Shown here: piece by piece, positions 5,590 to 11,026 of the stretch
How the letters are laid out: the number at the start of each line of letters is the position of its first letter
How positions within the stretch are numbered: position 1 is the first letter of the stretch
DNA from: Actinomycetota bacterium
GTDB taxonomy: Bacteria; Actinomycetota; Actinomycetes; Propionibacteriales; Nocardioidaceae
Reading direction: 5' to 3'
Assembly: GCA_009702305.1 (NCBI GenBank)
Contig: WLIH01000035.1
Location: 1 to 11,026, forward strand
Length of the DNA: 11,026 bases
Program-made: the position numbers and the translations under genes
Notes under the pieces: model-generated
Databases searched by the model: none
Told to the model about the DNA's origin: nothing
What the model saw: the letters and a program-made list of their open reading frames with translations, nothing else

Positions 5590-6432
5590 TCAGGAGCGGT
5601 AGACCACGACCCGGTCGCCGACCTGCACCTGGTCGAAGAGCCAGGCCACCCCGGCCTCGTCTCGGATGTTGACGCACCCGTGCGAGGCTCCGGCGTATCC
5701 GACCGCGGCGAAGTCCGACGAGTAGTGCACGGCCTGGCCGCCGGAGAAGAACATGGCGTAGGGCATCGCCGATCCGTACAGGCGCGACACGTGGTCGCGG
5801 CTCTTCACGTAGACGCTGAACACGCCCTCGCGCGTGGGCGTCGTCGAGGCGCCGAACCGGGCGTCGAGCGTGCGCACGACCGCGCCGTCGACGACCCAAC
5901 GCAGGGTGCTCGACGTCTTGTCGATGCACAGCACCCGTCCGGTCGTGCAGCGCGGGTCCAGCGGACCGGCCGTGTTGGCGCGGTTGTCCAGCTCGGCCGG
6001 CGTCGGCTCGGTCGTCATCGCGAGCAGCCGGTCCATCGTCGTGCGGTCGACCGCGCCGGTGACGGCGATCTCGCGCTTGGCCTGAAAGCCCCGCACGGCC
6101 TCGGTCGTGACGTCGCCGTAGTAGCCGGTGACGTCGGCCTGGAACCAGTCGATCTGCGCGAGCCGGGCCTGCAGCTCGGCGACGTCGCCGCCTTCGTCGC
6201 CGGCTGAGAGCAGCGCCGGTCCGGCGGTGGGGCCTACCGGCGAGGGGCGGGTGGTCGGGGCGGCCGGCGGCTGGGTCGGGGCGTACGTCGCCGGTCCCGC
6301 CGGGGCCGCCACCGGAGACGGGGTGGCCGGGTCGGGGTGGGCGACGTCGGTGCTGCGACCCACGGCGTACGCCGAGGCGGTGAGCAGCAGCACGGCGGCG
6401 AGCGCGAGCACGAGACGGCGGGCGAGGAGCAT
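5590..6432 (-). CDS. Secreted L,D-transpeptidase with peptidoglycan-binding domain
   Basis: A cell-wall enzyme making 3-3 cross-links in peptidoglycan, using a cysteine nucleophile. 280 residues in order: Sec signal peptide (1-23, arginine-rich start, hydrophobic core, likely cleavage after AYA), a Pro/Thr/Ala-rich linker (about 30-75), a PG_binding_1 domain (79-140, GGDVAELQARLAQIDWF and TTEAVRGFQAKREIAVTG), and a YkuD catalytic domain (about 165-279) with H236 and the signature S250-H-G-C253-V-N. All catalytic residues are present. ATG 6432 is supported by AGGAAG a few bases upstream and by placing the signal peptide at the terminus. Its 3' end faces the hypothetical membrane protein with only 24 bases between; upstream it is divergent from menG across a repeat-bearing spacer. 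Confidence 0.95.
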   Translation of the reverse strand: MLLARRLVLALAAVLLLTASAYAVGRSTDVAHPDPATPSPVAAPAGPATYAPTQPPAAPTTRPSPVGPTAGPALLSAGDEGGDVAELQARLAQIDWFQADVTGYYGDVTTEAVRGFQAKREIAVTGAVDRTTMDRLLAMTTEPTPAELDNRANTAGPLDPRCTTGRVLCIDKTSSTLRWVVDGAVVRTLDARFGASTTPTREGVFSVYVKSRDHVSRLYGSAMPYAMFFSGGQAVHYSSDFAAVGYAGASHGCVNIRDEAGVAWLFDQVQVGDRVVVYRS

Positions 6433-6466
6433 GGGACTTCCTGACGGCGAGGGCGCGACCCTGCTG

Positions 6467-6514
6467 CGGGTCGAGGTGTGGGTCGAGGTGTGGGTCGAGG
6501 TGCGGGTCGATGTG
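6467..6514. repeat. Four 12-bp tandem repeats in the ldt-menG divergent spacer
   Basis: Units are CGGGTCGAGGTG, TGGGTCGAGGTG twice, and CGGGTCGATGTG. They occupy 48 bases of the 136-bp spacer between the L,D-transpeptidase start (6432) and menG start (6569), 35 bases from the former. They are not within a gene. A direct-repeat operator or a slippage-prone tract are both possible. Confidence 0.88.
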
Positions 6515-6555
6515 CAGGGGTGACGCCTGGCGCAGGGGTTTGGTTGCCCACGGCC

Positions 6556-6561
6556 TACCCT
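6556..6561 (+). promoter_or_regulatory. Candidate -10 box for leaderless menG
   Basis: TACCCT (TANNNT) is followed by seven bases and the GTG at 6569. No purine-rich ribosome site precedes that GTG, so a leaderless transcript is likely. No clear -35 box. Confidence 0.5.
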
Positions 6562-6568
6562 CTCCTGC

Positions 6569-7258
6569 GTGGCCCGTGCAGAGCTCGACAAGCAGCCGTC
6601 CGACGTCCGACGCATGTTCGACACCGTCGCGCGTCGCTACGACGTGACCAACGACGTGCTCTCGCTGGGCCAGGACCGGCGGTGGCGACGAGACGTCATC
6701 GCCGCCGTCGCCCCCGTCGCGGGCGAGCTCGTGCTCGACCTCGCCGCCGGCACCGGCACCTCGAGCGAGCCCTTCCACGATCGCGGCGCCACCGTCGTGC
6801 CCTGCGACTTCTCGCTCGGCATGCTCCAGGTGGGCAAGCGCGCGCGACCGCACCTGCCCTTCACGGCGGGCGACGGCACCCGGCTGCCCTTCGCCGATAC
6901 GACCTTCGACGCGGTGACGATCTCCTTCGGCCTGCGCAACATCGTCGACCCGATGGCGGGTCTGCGCGAGCTGCGGCGCGTCACCAAGCCCGGCGGACGC
7001 CTGGTGGTCTGCGAGTTCAGCCATCCGACGTCGGCTCCGCTGCGCACGGTCTACCTCGAGTACCTCATGAAGGCCCTGCCCTCGATCGCGCGCACCGTCT
7101 CCTCGGCCCCCGACGCCTACGTCTACCTCGCCGAGTCGATCCGCGCCTGGCCCGACCAGGCGAGCCTGGCAGCGATGATCGATGCCGCCGGCTGGACCGG
7201 GGTGGAGTGGCAGAACCTCTCGGCCGGCATCGTCGCCCTGCACCGCGCCCGCGCCTGA
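6569..7258 (+). CDS. menG: Demethylmenaquinone methyltransferase
   Basis: SAM-dependent C-methyltransferase performing the last ring methylation of menaquinone synthesis (UbiE/MenG family). 229 residues, the normal length. Both family signatures are visible: [16 protein letters not shown] (24-39) and [15 protein letters not shown] (137-151). The SAM-binding motif I is [10 protein letters not shown] (55-64), with acidic D80 and D102 in the expected later positions, and FGLRNI (120-125) is the typical post-motif stretch. With no ubiquinone pathway in actinobacteria, MenG rather than UbiE is the fitting name. The GTG start is supported by the full-length N-terminus and the -10-like box just upstream. 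It is followed by a 216-bp gap and the nuo operon, whose complex uses menaquinone as electron acceptor; many actinobacteria have a geranylgeranyl reductase gene at this spot, absent here. Confidence 0.95.
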   Translation: MARAELDKQPSDVRRMFDTVARRYDVTNDVLSLGQDRRWRRDVIAAVAPVAGELVLDLAAGTGTSSEPFHDRGATVVPCDFSLGMLQVGKRARPHLPFTAGDGTRLPFADTTFDAVTISFGLRNIVDPMAGLRELRRVTKPGGRLVVCEFSHPTSAPLRTVYLEYLMKALPSIARTVSSAPDAYVYLAESIRAWPDQASLAAMIDAAGWTGVEWQNLSAGIVALHRARA

Positions 7259-7329
7259 ATCCTGCACCGCATTTAGGCAACGCCGACGTGCGTTAAATCC
7301 CCAGGTCAGACCCGGTTTCGACGGTGCGG

Positions 7330-7348
7330 ACCCCCGGGTCGCGGGGGT
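7330..7348. other. GC-rich hairpin in the menG-nuoA spacer
   Basis: ACCCCC and GGGGGT arms separated by seven bases. No T-tract follows, so it is not a classical terminator, but it lies between menG and the presumed nuo promoter and could attenuate read-through. Confidence 0.4.
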
Positions 7349-7382
7349 GCCGTCGGAGTGGCAGACTGTGTTCCGCGCCACT

Positions 7383-7400
7383 TAGTGATTCGCTTCACAA
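7383..7400. promoter_or_regulatory. Rex- or CRP-type palindrome upstream of nuoA
   Basis: The sequence TAGTGATTCGCTTCACAA has the pattern GTGA-N6-TCAC. It matches the CRP/GlxR consensus TGTGA-N6-TCACA at 9 of 10 fixed bases, and the Rex operator TTGTGA-N6-TCACAA with one mismatch in the fixed arms, its right half TTCACAA being perfect. It ends 74 bases before the nuoA ATG. Rex senses NADH/NAD and has been reported to control nuo in streptomycetes, so a redox operator is the preferred reading; a cAMP-receptor-type site is the alternative. Confidence 0.55.
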
Positions 7401-7474
7401 GCCCACAAGGAGCCCCGGACGAGGGGTCCCGCGGGTGCCCCGGAGCGGACGGGCAGAGGAAGGATGCGCACTCG

Positions 7475-7834
7475 ATGGAGCTCTACACGCCGGTCCTGGT
7501 GCTGGCCGCCATCGCCGCGGGATTCGCGGTCTTCTCGATCCTCACCAGCCTGCTGGTGGGGCCGTCGCGCTACAACCGCGCCAAGCTCGACTCCTACGAG
7601 TGCGGCATCGAGCCCACCCCGCAGCCGGTCGGCGGTGGTCGCTTCCCGGTGAAGTACTACATCACCGCGATGCTCTTCATCGTCTTCGACATCGAGATCA
7701 TCTTCCTCTACCCGTGGGCGGTCCACTTCGACGCCATGTTGGTCTTCGGACTGGTCGAGATGGTCGTCTTCATCGCCACCGTCTTCGTCGCGTACGCCTA
7801 CGTCTGGCGACGCGGCGGCCTCGAGTGGGACTGA
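7475..7834 (+). CDS. nuoA: NADH-quinone oxidoreductase subunit A
   Basis: Small membrane subunit of complex I at the junction of the peripheral and membrane arms. 119 residues, normal. Three membrane segments (about 5-28, 62-81, 87-110). The matrix-type loop between the first two carries YECGIEP with conserved C43, and the second segment carries FDIEIIFLYPWA with acidic D72 and E74, both hallmarks of NuoA/ND3. The ATG at 7475 gives the standard N-terminus (MELYTPV); AGGAAGG lies upstream, at a slightly long distance. First gene of the nuo operon, preceded by a regulatory leader; nuoB follows after 15 bases. Confidence 0.98.
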   Translation: MELYTPVLVLAAIAAGFAVFSILTSLLVGPSRYNRAKLDSYECGIEPTPQPVGGGRFPVKYYITAMLFIVFDIEIIFLYPWAVHFDAMLVFGLVEMVVFIATVFVAYAYVWRRGGLEWD

Positions 7835-7849
7835 GCAGGGAGTAAACGA

Positions 7850-8404
7850 ATGGGCATCGAAGACAAGCTGCCGAGCGGCGTCCTCCTCACGACGGTGGAG
7901 GGCCTGTCGGGCTACATGCGCAAGGCGTCCTTCTGGCCGGCGACCTTCGGGCTGGCGTGCTGCGCCATCGAGATGATGACGAGCGGCGGCCCGAAGTACG
8001 ACCTGGCCCGCTTCGGCATGGAGGTCTTCCGCGCGAGCCCGCGGCAGGCCGACCTGATGATCGTGGCCGGCCGGGTGAGCCAGAAGATGGCGCCGGTCCT
8101 GCGCCAGATCTACGACCAGATGCCCGACCCGAAGTGGGTGCTCGCCATGGGCGTGTGCGCCAGCAGTGGCGGCATGTTCAACAACTACGCGATCGTCCAA
8201 GGCGTCGACCACGTCGTGCCCGTCGACATGTACCTTCCCGGCTGCCCGCCGCGGCCCGAGATGCTGATCGACGCGATCCTCAAGCTCCACGACCAGGTCC
8301 AGCACACCAAGCTCGGCGCCAACCGCCGCGTGGAGATCGAGCAGCTCGAGACGGCCGCCCTCACCGCCACCCCCACCTCCGACATGCGGGGGCTGCTGCG
8401 ATGA
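7850..8404 (+). CDS. nuoB: NADH-quinone oxidoreductase subunit B
   Basis: Peripheral-arm subunit carrying iron-sulfur cluster N2, the last cluster before menaquinone. 184 residues. The four cluster ligands are all present: the adjacent pair C37-C38 in [12 protein letters not shown]103 in MGVCASSGG and C132 in [14 protein letters not shown] lies about eight bases before the ATG. The C-terminal tail after residue 150 is the usual variable extension. The stop overlaps the nuoC start as ATGA. Confidence 0.99.
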   Translation: MGIEDKLPSGVLLTTVEGLSGYMRKASFWPATFGLACCAIEMMTSGGPKYDLARFGMEVFRASPRQADLMIVAGRVSQKMAPVLRQIYDQMPDPKWVLAMGVCASSGGMFNNYAIVQGVDHVVPVDMYLPGCPPRPEMLIDAILKLHDQVQHTKLGANRRVEIEQLETAALTATPTSDMRGLLR

Positions 8405-9129
8405 GCGACAAGACCCCCGAGCAGCCGGCCGTGGACCAGTCCCCGGAGAACGTCCCTGCGCCCGTCGGCCAGTCTGTCCACCAGGTGGGCGAGCGGCAGG
8501 GCATGTTCGGCGTCAGCGGCACCGGCGACACCAGTGGCTACGGCGGACTCACCAGCGCGATCCTCTACCCCGGTCCGGCCCAGCGCCCGTACGGCGGGTG
8601 GTACGACGACGTCGCCGACGCCCTGACGGCGGCGACCCTCGGCGCCGGTGCTCAGCACGCGGTCGAGAGCGTCGTGATCCACCGCGGCGAGATCACCTTC
8701 CACGTGCGCCGTGAGGACATCGTGGCCGTGATGCGGGCGCTGCGCGACGACCCGGCCCTGCGCTTCGAGCTGTGCTCGGGCGTCAGCGGGGTCCACTACC
8801 CCGACGATGCCGGTCGTGAGCTGCACGCGGTCTACCACCTGCTCTCGATGACCCACAACCGTCGGATCCGGGTGGAGGTGTCGGTGCCCGACGCCGACCC
8901 GCACCTGCCGTCGACCGTCGCGATCTACCCGACCAACGACTGGCACGAGCGCGAGACCTACGACATGTTCGGCCTGATCTTCGACGGCCACCCCGCGCTC
9001 ACGCGCATCCTGATGCCCGACGACTGGCCGGGCCACCCGCAGCGCAAGGACTACCCCTTGGGCGGCATCCCCGTGGAGTACAAGGGCGGCACGATCCCGC
9101 CCCCCGACCAGCGGAGGTCGTACAACTAA
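8401..9129 (+). CDS. nuoC: NADH-quinone oxidoreductase subunit C
   Basis: 30-kDa-type peripheral-arm subunit that packs against NuoD; it binds no cofactor. 242 residues. The first 60 are polar and low-complexity ([19 protein letters not shown], then a glycine-rich stretch to about 49), a variable region of the family. The conserved core follows from about 90, ending with the 30-kDa signature [16 protein letters not shown] (183-198), [20 protein letters not shown] and a C-terminal [10 protein letters not shown] tail. It is a separate gene, not the NuoCD fusion of enterobacteria. It begins in an ATGA overlap with nuoB and is followed by an unusual 160-bp repeat-bearing gap before nuoD. Confidence 0.98.
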   Translation: MSDKTPEQPAVDQSPENVPAPVGQSVHQVGERQGMFGVSGTGDTSGYGGLTSAILYPGPAQRPYGGWYDDVADALTAATLGAGAQHAVESVVIHRGEITFHVRREDIVAVMRALRDDPALRFELCSGVSGVHYPDDAGRELHAVYHLLSMTHNRRIRVEVSVPDADPHLPSTVAIYPTNDWHERETYDMFGLIFDGHPALTRILMPDDWPGHPQRKDYPLGGIPVEYKGGTIPPPDQRRSYN

Positions 9130-9130
9130 T

Positions 9131-9199
9131 GTCACCCCACGACGTTCTCCGCGTCCCCCGCTTCGCTCCTCCCGCAGACAACGCCGCGGGGACCCCGAC
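9131..9199. repeat. 69-bp repeat in the nuoC-nuoD spacer, copy 1
   Basis: Starts GTCACCCCACGACG two bases after the nuoC stop codon and ends GGGGACCCCGAC. Internal arms GTCCCCCGC (9153-9161) and GCGGGGAC (9186-9193) can form an eight-pair GC stem with a one-base bulge in the transcript. Confidence 0.93.
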
Positions 9200-9202
9200 A
9201 CG

Positions 9203-9271
9203 GTCACCCCACGACGTTCTCCGCGTCCCCCGCTTCGCTCCTCCCGCAGACAACGCCGCGGGGACCCCGAC
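9203..9271. repeat. 69-bp repeat in the nuoC-nuoD spacer, copy 2
   Basis: Identical to copy 1 at every base, separated from it by three bases (period 72). It ends six bases before the ribosome site of nuoD. The family is different in sequence from the repeats at 3268-3570. Confidence 0.93.
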
Positions 9272-9276
9272 CCGAC

Positions 9277-9282
9277 GGAGGG
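9277..9282 (+). promoter_or_regulatory. Ribosome binding site of nuoD
   Basis: GGAGGG lies seven bases before the GTG at 9290. It decides this start and shows that nuoD is translated independently, unlike the overlapping junctions elsewhere in the operon. Confidence 0.8.
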
Positions 9283-9289
9283 CTGCGCT

Positions 9290-10630
9290 GTGAGCACAGA
9301 CCAGGACATCTACGCCGGCGCGAGCGAGACCACCGACGGCAAGGTCTTCACCGTCACCGGCCAGGACTGGGACTCCATCGCCCAGGGTCTCGCCGAGGAC
9401 GGCGAGGAGCGCATCGTCGTCAACATGGGTCCGCAGCACCCCTCGACCCACGGCGTGCTCCGGCTGATCCTCGAGCTCGAGGGCGAGACGGTGACCGAGG
9501 CCCGCTGCGGCATCGGCTACCTGCACACGGGCATCGAGAAGAACATGGAGTACCGCTCCTGGGTCCAGGGCGTCACGTTCTGCACCCGCATGGACTACCT
9601 CTCGCCGTTCTTCAACGAGATGACCTACGTGCTCGGCGTCGAGAAGCTGCTCGACATCGAGGACCAGATCCCGGAGAAGGCCGAGGTGATGCGGGTCCTG
9701 CTCATGGAGCTCAACCGCATCTCCTCCCACCTGGTCTGCATCGCCACCGGCGGCATGGAGATCGGCGCCCTGACGGTGATGACGATCGGCTTCCGCGAGC
9801 GCGAACTGGTGCTCGACCTCTTCGAGCTGATCACCGGCTTGCGCATGAACCACGCGTTCATCCGTCCCGGCGGTGTCGCCCAGGACCTGCCGCCCGGCGC
9901 TCTCGACGAGATCCGCGCCTTCATCGCCCTGATGAAGAAGCGACTGCCCGAGTACGCCGCCCTGTGCAACGCGAACCCGATCTTCAAGGGTCGCCTGGTC
10001 GACGTCGGGGTCCTCGACCTCGAGGGCTGTCTCGCCCTCGGTCTCACCGGCCCGCCGTTGCGTGCGGCCGGCTACCCGTGGGACCTGCGCAAGACCCAGC
10101 CGTACTCCGGCTACGAGACCTACGACTTCGACGTCCAGACCTGGGACACCGCCGACTCCTACGGTCGTTTCCGCGTGCGGCTGGCGGAGATGTGGGAGTC
10201 GCTCAAGATCATCGAGCAGGCCGCCGAGCGCCTCGCGAAGATGGAGGGCGCGCCGGTGATGGTGGCCGACAAGAAGGTCGCCTGGCCCAGCCAGCTCTCG
10301 ATCGGCTCCGACGGCATGGGCAACAGTCTCGACCACATCCGCCACATCATGGGCGAGTCGATGGAGGGCCTGATCCACCACTTCAAGCTCGTCACCGAGG
10401 GCTTCCGGGTGCCGGCCGGCCAGGCCTATGTGCCGATCGAGTCTCCGCGCGGCGAGCTCGGAGCGCATGTCGTCTCCGACGGCGGCACGCGCCCCTTCCG
10501 CGCGCACTTCCGCGACCCGTCGTTCACCAACCTGCAGGCCACCAGCGTGATGAGCGAGGGCGGCATGGTCGCCGACGTCATCGTCGCGATCGCCAGCATC
10601 GACCCCGTGATGGGAGGCGTCGACCGCTAA
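9290..10630 (+). CDS. nuoD: NADH-quinone oxidoreductase subunit D
   Basis: 49-kDa-type subunit that, with NuoB, builds the quinone-reduction site. 446 residues, normal for actinobacteria. The quinone-site loop [14 protein letters not shown] carries H54, and Y103 follows 49 residues later in [11 protein letters not shown], the spacing of the paired His and Tyr that contact the quinone head group. The 49-kDa signature reads [15 protein letters not shown] (77-91). The C-terminal part, with [14 protein letters not shown] and the final [13 protein letters not shown], is complete. The first 40 residues form a polar N-terminal extension. The GTG start has GGAGGG seven bases upstream. The stop overlaps the nuoE start as TAATG. 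Confidence 0.99.
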   Translation: MSTDQDIYAGASETTDGKVFTVTGQDWDSIAQGLAEDGEERIVVNMGPQHPSTHGVLRLILELEGETVTEARCGIGYLHTGIEKNMEYRSWVQGVTFCTRMDYLSPFFNEMTYVLGVEKLLDIEDQIPEKAEVMRVLLMELNRISSHLVCIATGGMEIGALTVMTIGFRERELVLDLFELITGLRMNHAFIRPGGVAQDLPPGALDEIRAFIALMKKRLPEYAALCNANPIFKGRLVDVGVLDLEGCLALGLTGPPLRAAGYPWDLRKTQPYSGYETYDFDVQTWDTADSYGRFRVRLAEMWESLKIIEQAAERLAKMEGAPVMVADKKVAWPSQLSIGSDGMGNSLDHIRHIMGESMEGLIHHFKLVTEGFRVPAGQAYVPIESPRGELGAHVVSDGGTRPFRAHFRDPSFTNLQATSVMSEGGMVADVIVAIASIDPVMGGVDR

Positions 10631-11026
10631 TGGCGCTCGAGCAGAAGACCCTGGAGGAGCTCGGCGAGATCGCCGGGCGCTACCCCGAGGCCCGCAGCGG
10701 CCTGCTGCCGATGCTGCACCTCGTGCAGTCGGTCGAGGGACGGATCACGCCGGAGGGCATCGAGGCGTGCGCCGCGATCCTCGACATCTCGCCGGCCGAG
10801 GTCAGCGGTGTCGCGACCTTCTACACGATGTACAAGCGCAAGCCGGTCGGAAAGCATCACATCGGCGTCTGCATCAACACTCTCTGCGGTCTGCTCGGCG
10901 GCGACGCTGTGTACGACGCCCTCTCCGAGCGCCTGGGCGTCGGCCACGATCAGCCCACCGCTGACGGCGAGTTCTGGCTCGAGCGCATCGAATGCCAGGC
11001 AGCCTGCACGCATGCACCTGTCATGA
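10630..11026 (+). CDS. nuoE: NADH-quinone oxidoreductase subunit E, cut by window edge
   Basis: 24-kDa-type subunit of the NADH-oxidising module, carrying the [2Fe-2S] cluster N1a. 132 codons are visible; the family has about 160-250 residues, so the C-terminal part is missing. Helical N-terminus, then the thioredoxin-like fold with the ligands C81 and C86 (GVCINTLCGLLGG) and C122 and C126 (IECQAACTHAP). The preceding motif EVSGVATFYTMYKRKPVGKHHI (57-78) is characteristic. The usual family text after the last ligand is Asp-Tyr/Phe-Ala-Pro; here it is Thr-His-Ala-Pro, a mild variation. The ATG shares one base with the nuoD stop (TAATG), so translation is coupled. Confidence 0.97.
   Translation, partial: MALEQKTLEELGEIAGRYPEARSGLLPMLHLVQSVEGRITPEGIEACAAILDISPAEVSGVATFYTMYKRKPVGKHHIGVCINTLCGLLGGDAVYDALSERLGVGHDQPTADGEFWLERIECQAACTHAPVM

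Noticed and set aside
7358..7381. GTGGC and GCCAC arms next to the Rex/CRP-like site
   Set aside because: Five-base arms 14 bases apart are expected by chance and match no operator that I know.
8999..10507. Minus-strand open frame of 502 codons opposite nuoD
   Set aside because: Antisense shadow of a highly conserved gene; the translation is Arg/Ala/Gly/Val/Asp-rich with no recognisable domain and includes the intergenic repeats.
1..11026. Defence system, prophage, integrase, tRNA or rRNA
   Set aside because: No gene or RNA structure of these kinds could be seen on either strand; genes are metabolic, respiratory or envelope-related.

Overview
The window is about 70% GC, densely packed and rich in GTG starts. 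It carries the first genes of a 14-subunit-type complex I operon (nuoA to nuoE) next to menaquinone biosynthesis genes. Together with actinobacterial TANNNT -10 boxes placed for leaderless transcripts and GC-rich palindromic repeats, this points to a high-GC actinomycete. Nocardioidaceae (Nocardioides-like) is my best guess; this is inferred from gene content and repeat style, not from any search.

Layout. Positions 1-2254 hold a minus-strand operon of three translationally coupled genes: a LysE-family exporter, a GNAT acetyltransferase and a cytochrome P450 cut by the left window edge. Divergent from it, 2308-3226 (plus) holds an UlaG-like metallo-hydrolase and a YciI-like small protein. Positions 3227-3617 lie between convergent genes and contain a cluster of palindromic repeats. 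Positions 3618-4907 (minus) encode isochorismate synthase (menF), the first committed step to menaquinone. Divergent from it, 4987-5565 (plus) encodes an unrecognised membrane-anchored acidic protein. Positions 5590-6432 (minus) encode a secreted L,D-transpeptidase that cross-links peptidoglycan. A divergent spacer with four 12-bp tandem repeats separates it from menG (6569-7258, plus), the last methylation step of menaquinone synthesis. A 216-bp leader with a Rex/CRP-like palindrome precedes nuoA-nuoB-nuoC-nuoD-nuoE (7475 to the right edge). A perfect 69-bp repeat pair sits between nuoC and nuoD.

How the genes fit together: menF and menG make the quinone that complex I reduces, so the right two thirds of the window form an aerobic respiratory neighbourhood with a probable redox-responsive control site. 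The left third (P450, acetyltransferase, exporter, hydrolase) is accessory and its substrate is unknown.

I found no clear new biological system. The points most worth checking are the intra-operon repeat between nuoC and nuoD, the Rex/CRP-like site, the repeat cluster with shared ends and variable centres, and the coupled exporter-acetyltransferase-P450 operon.
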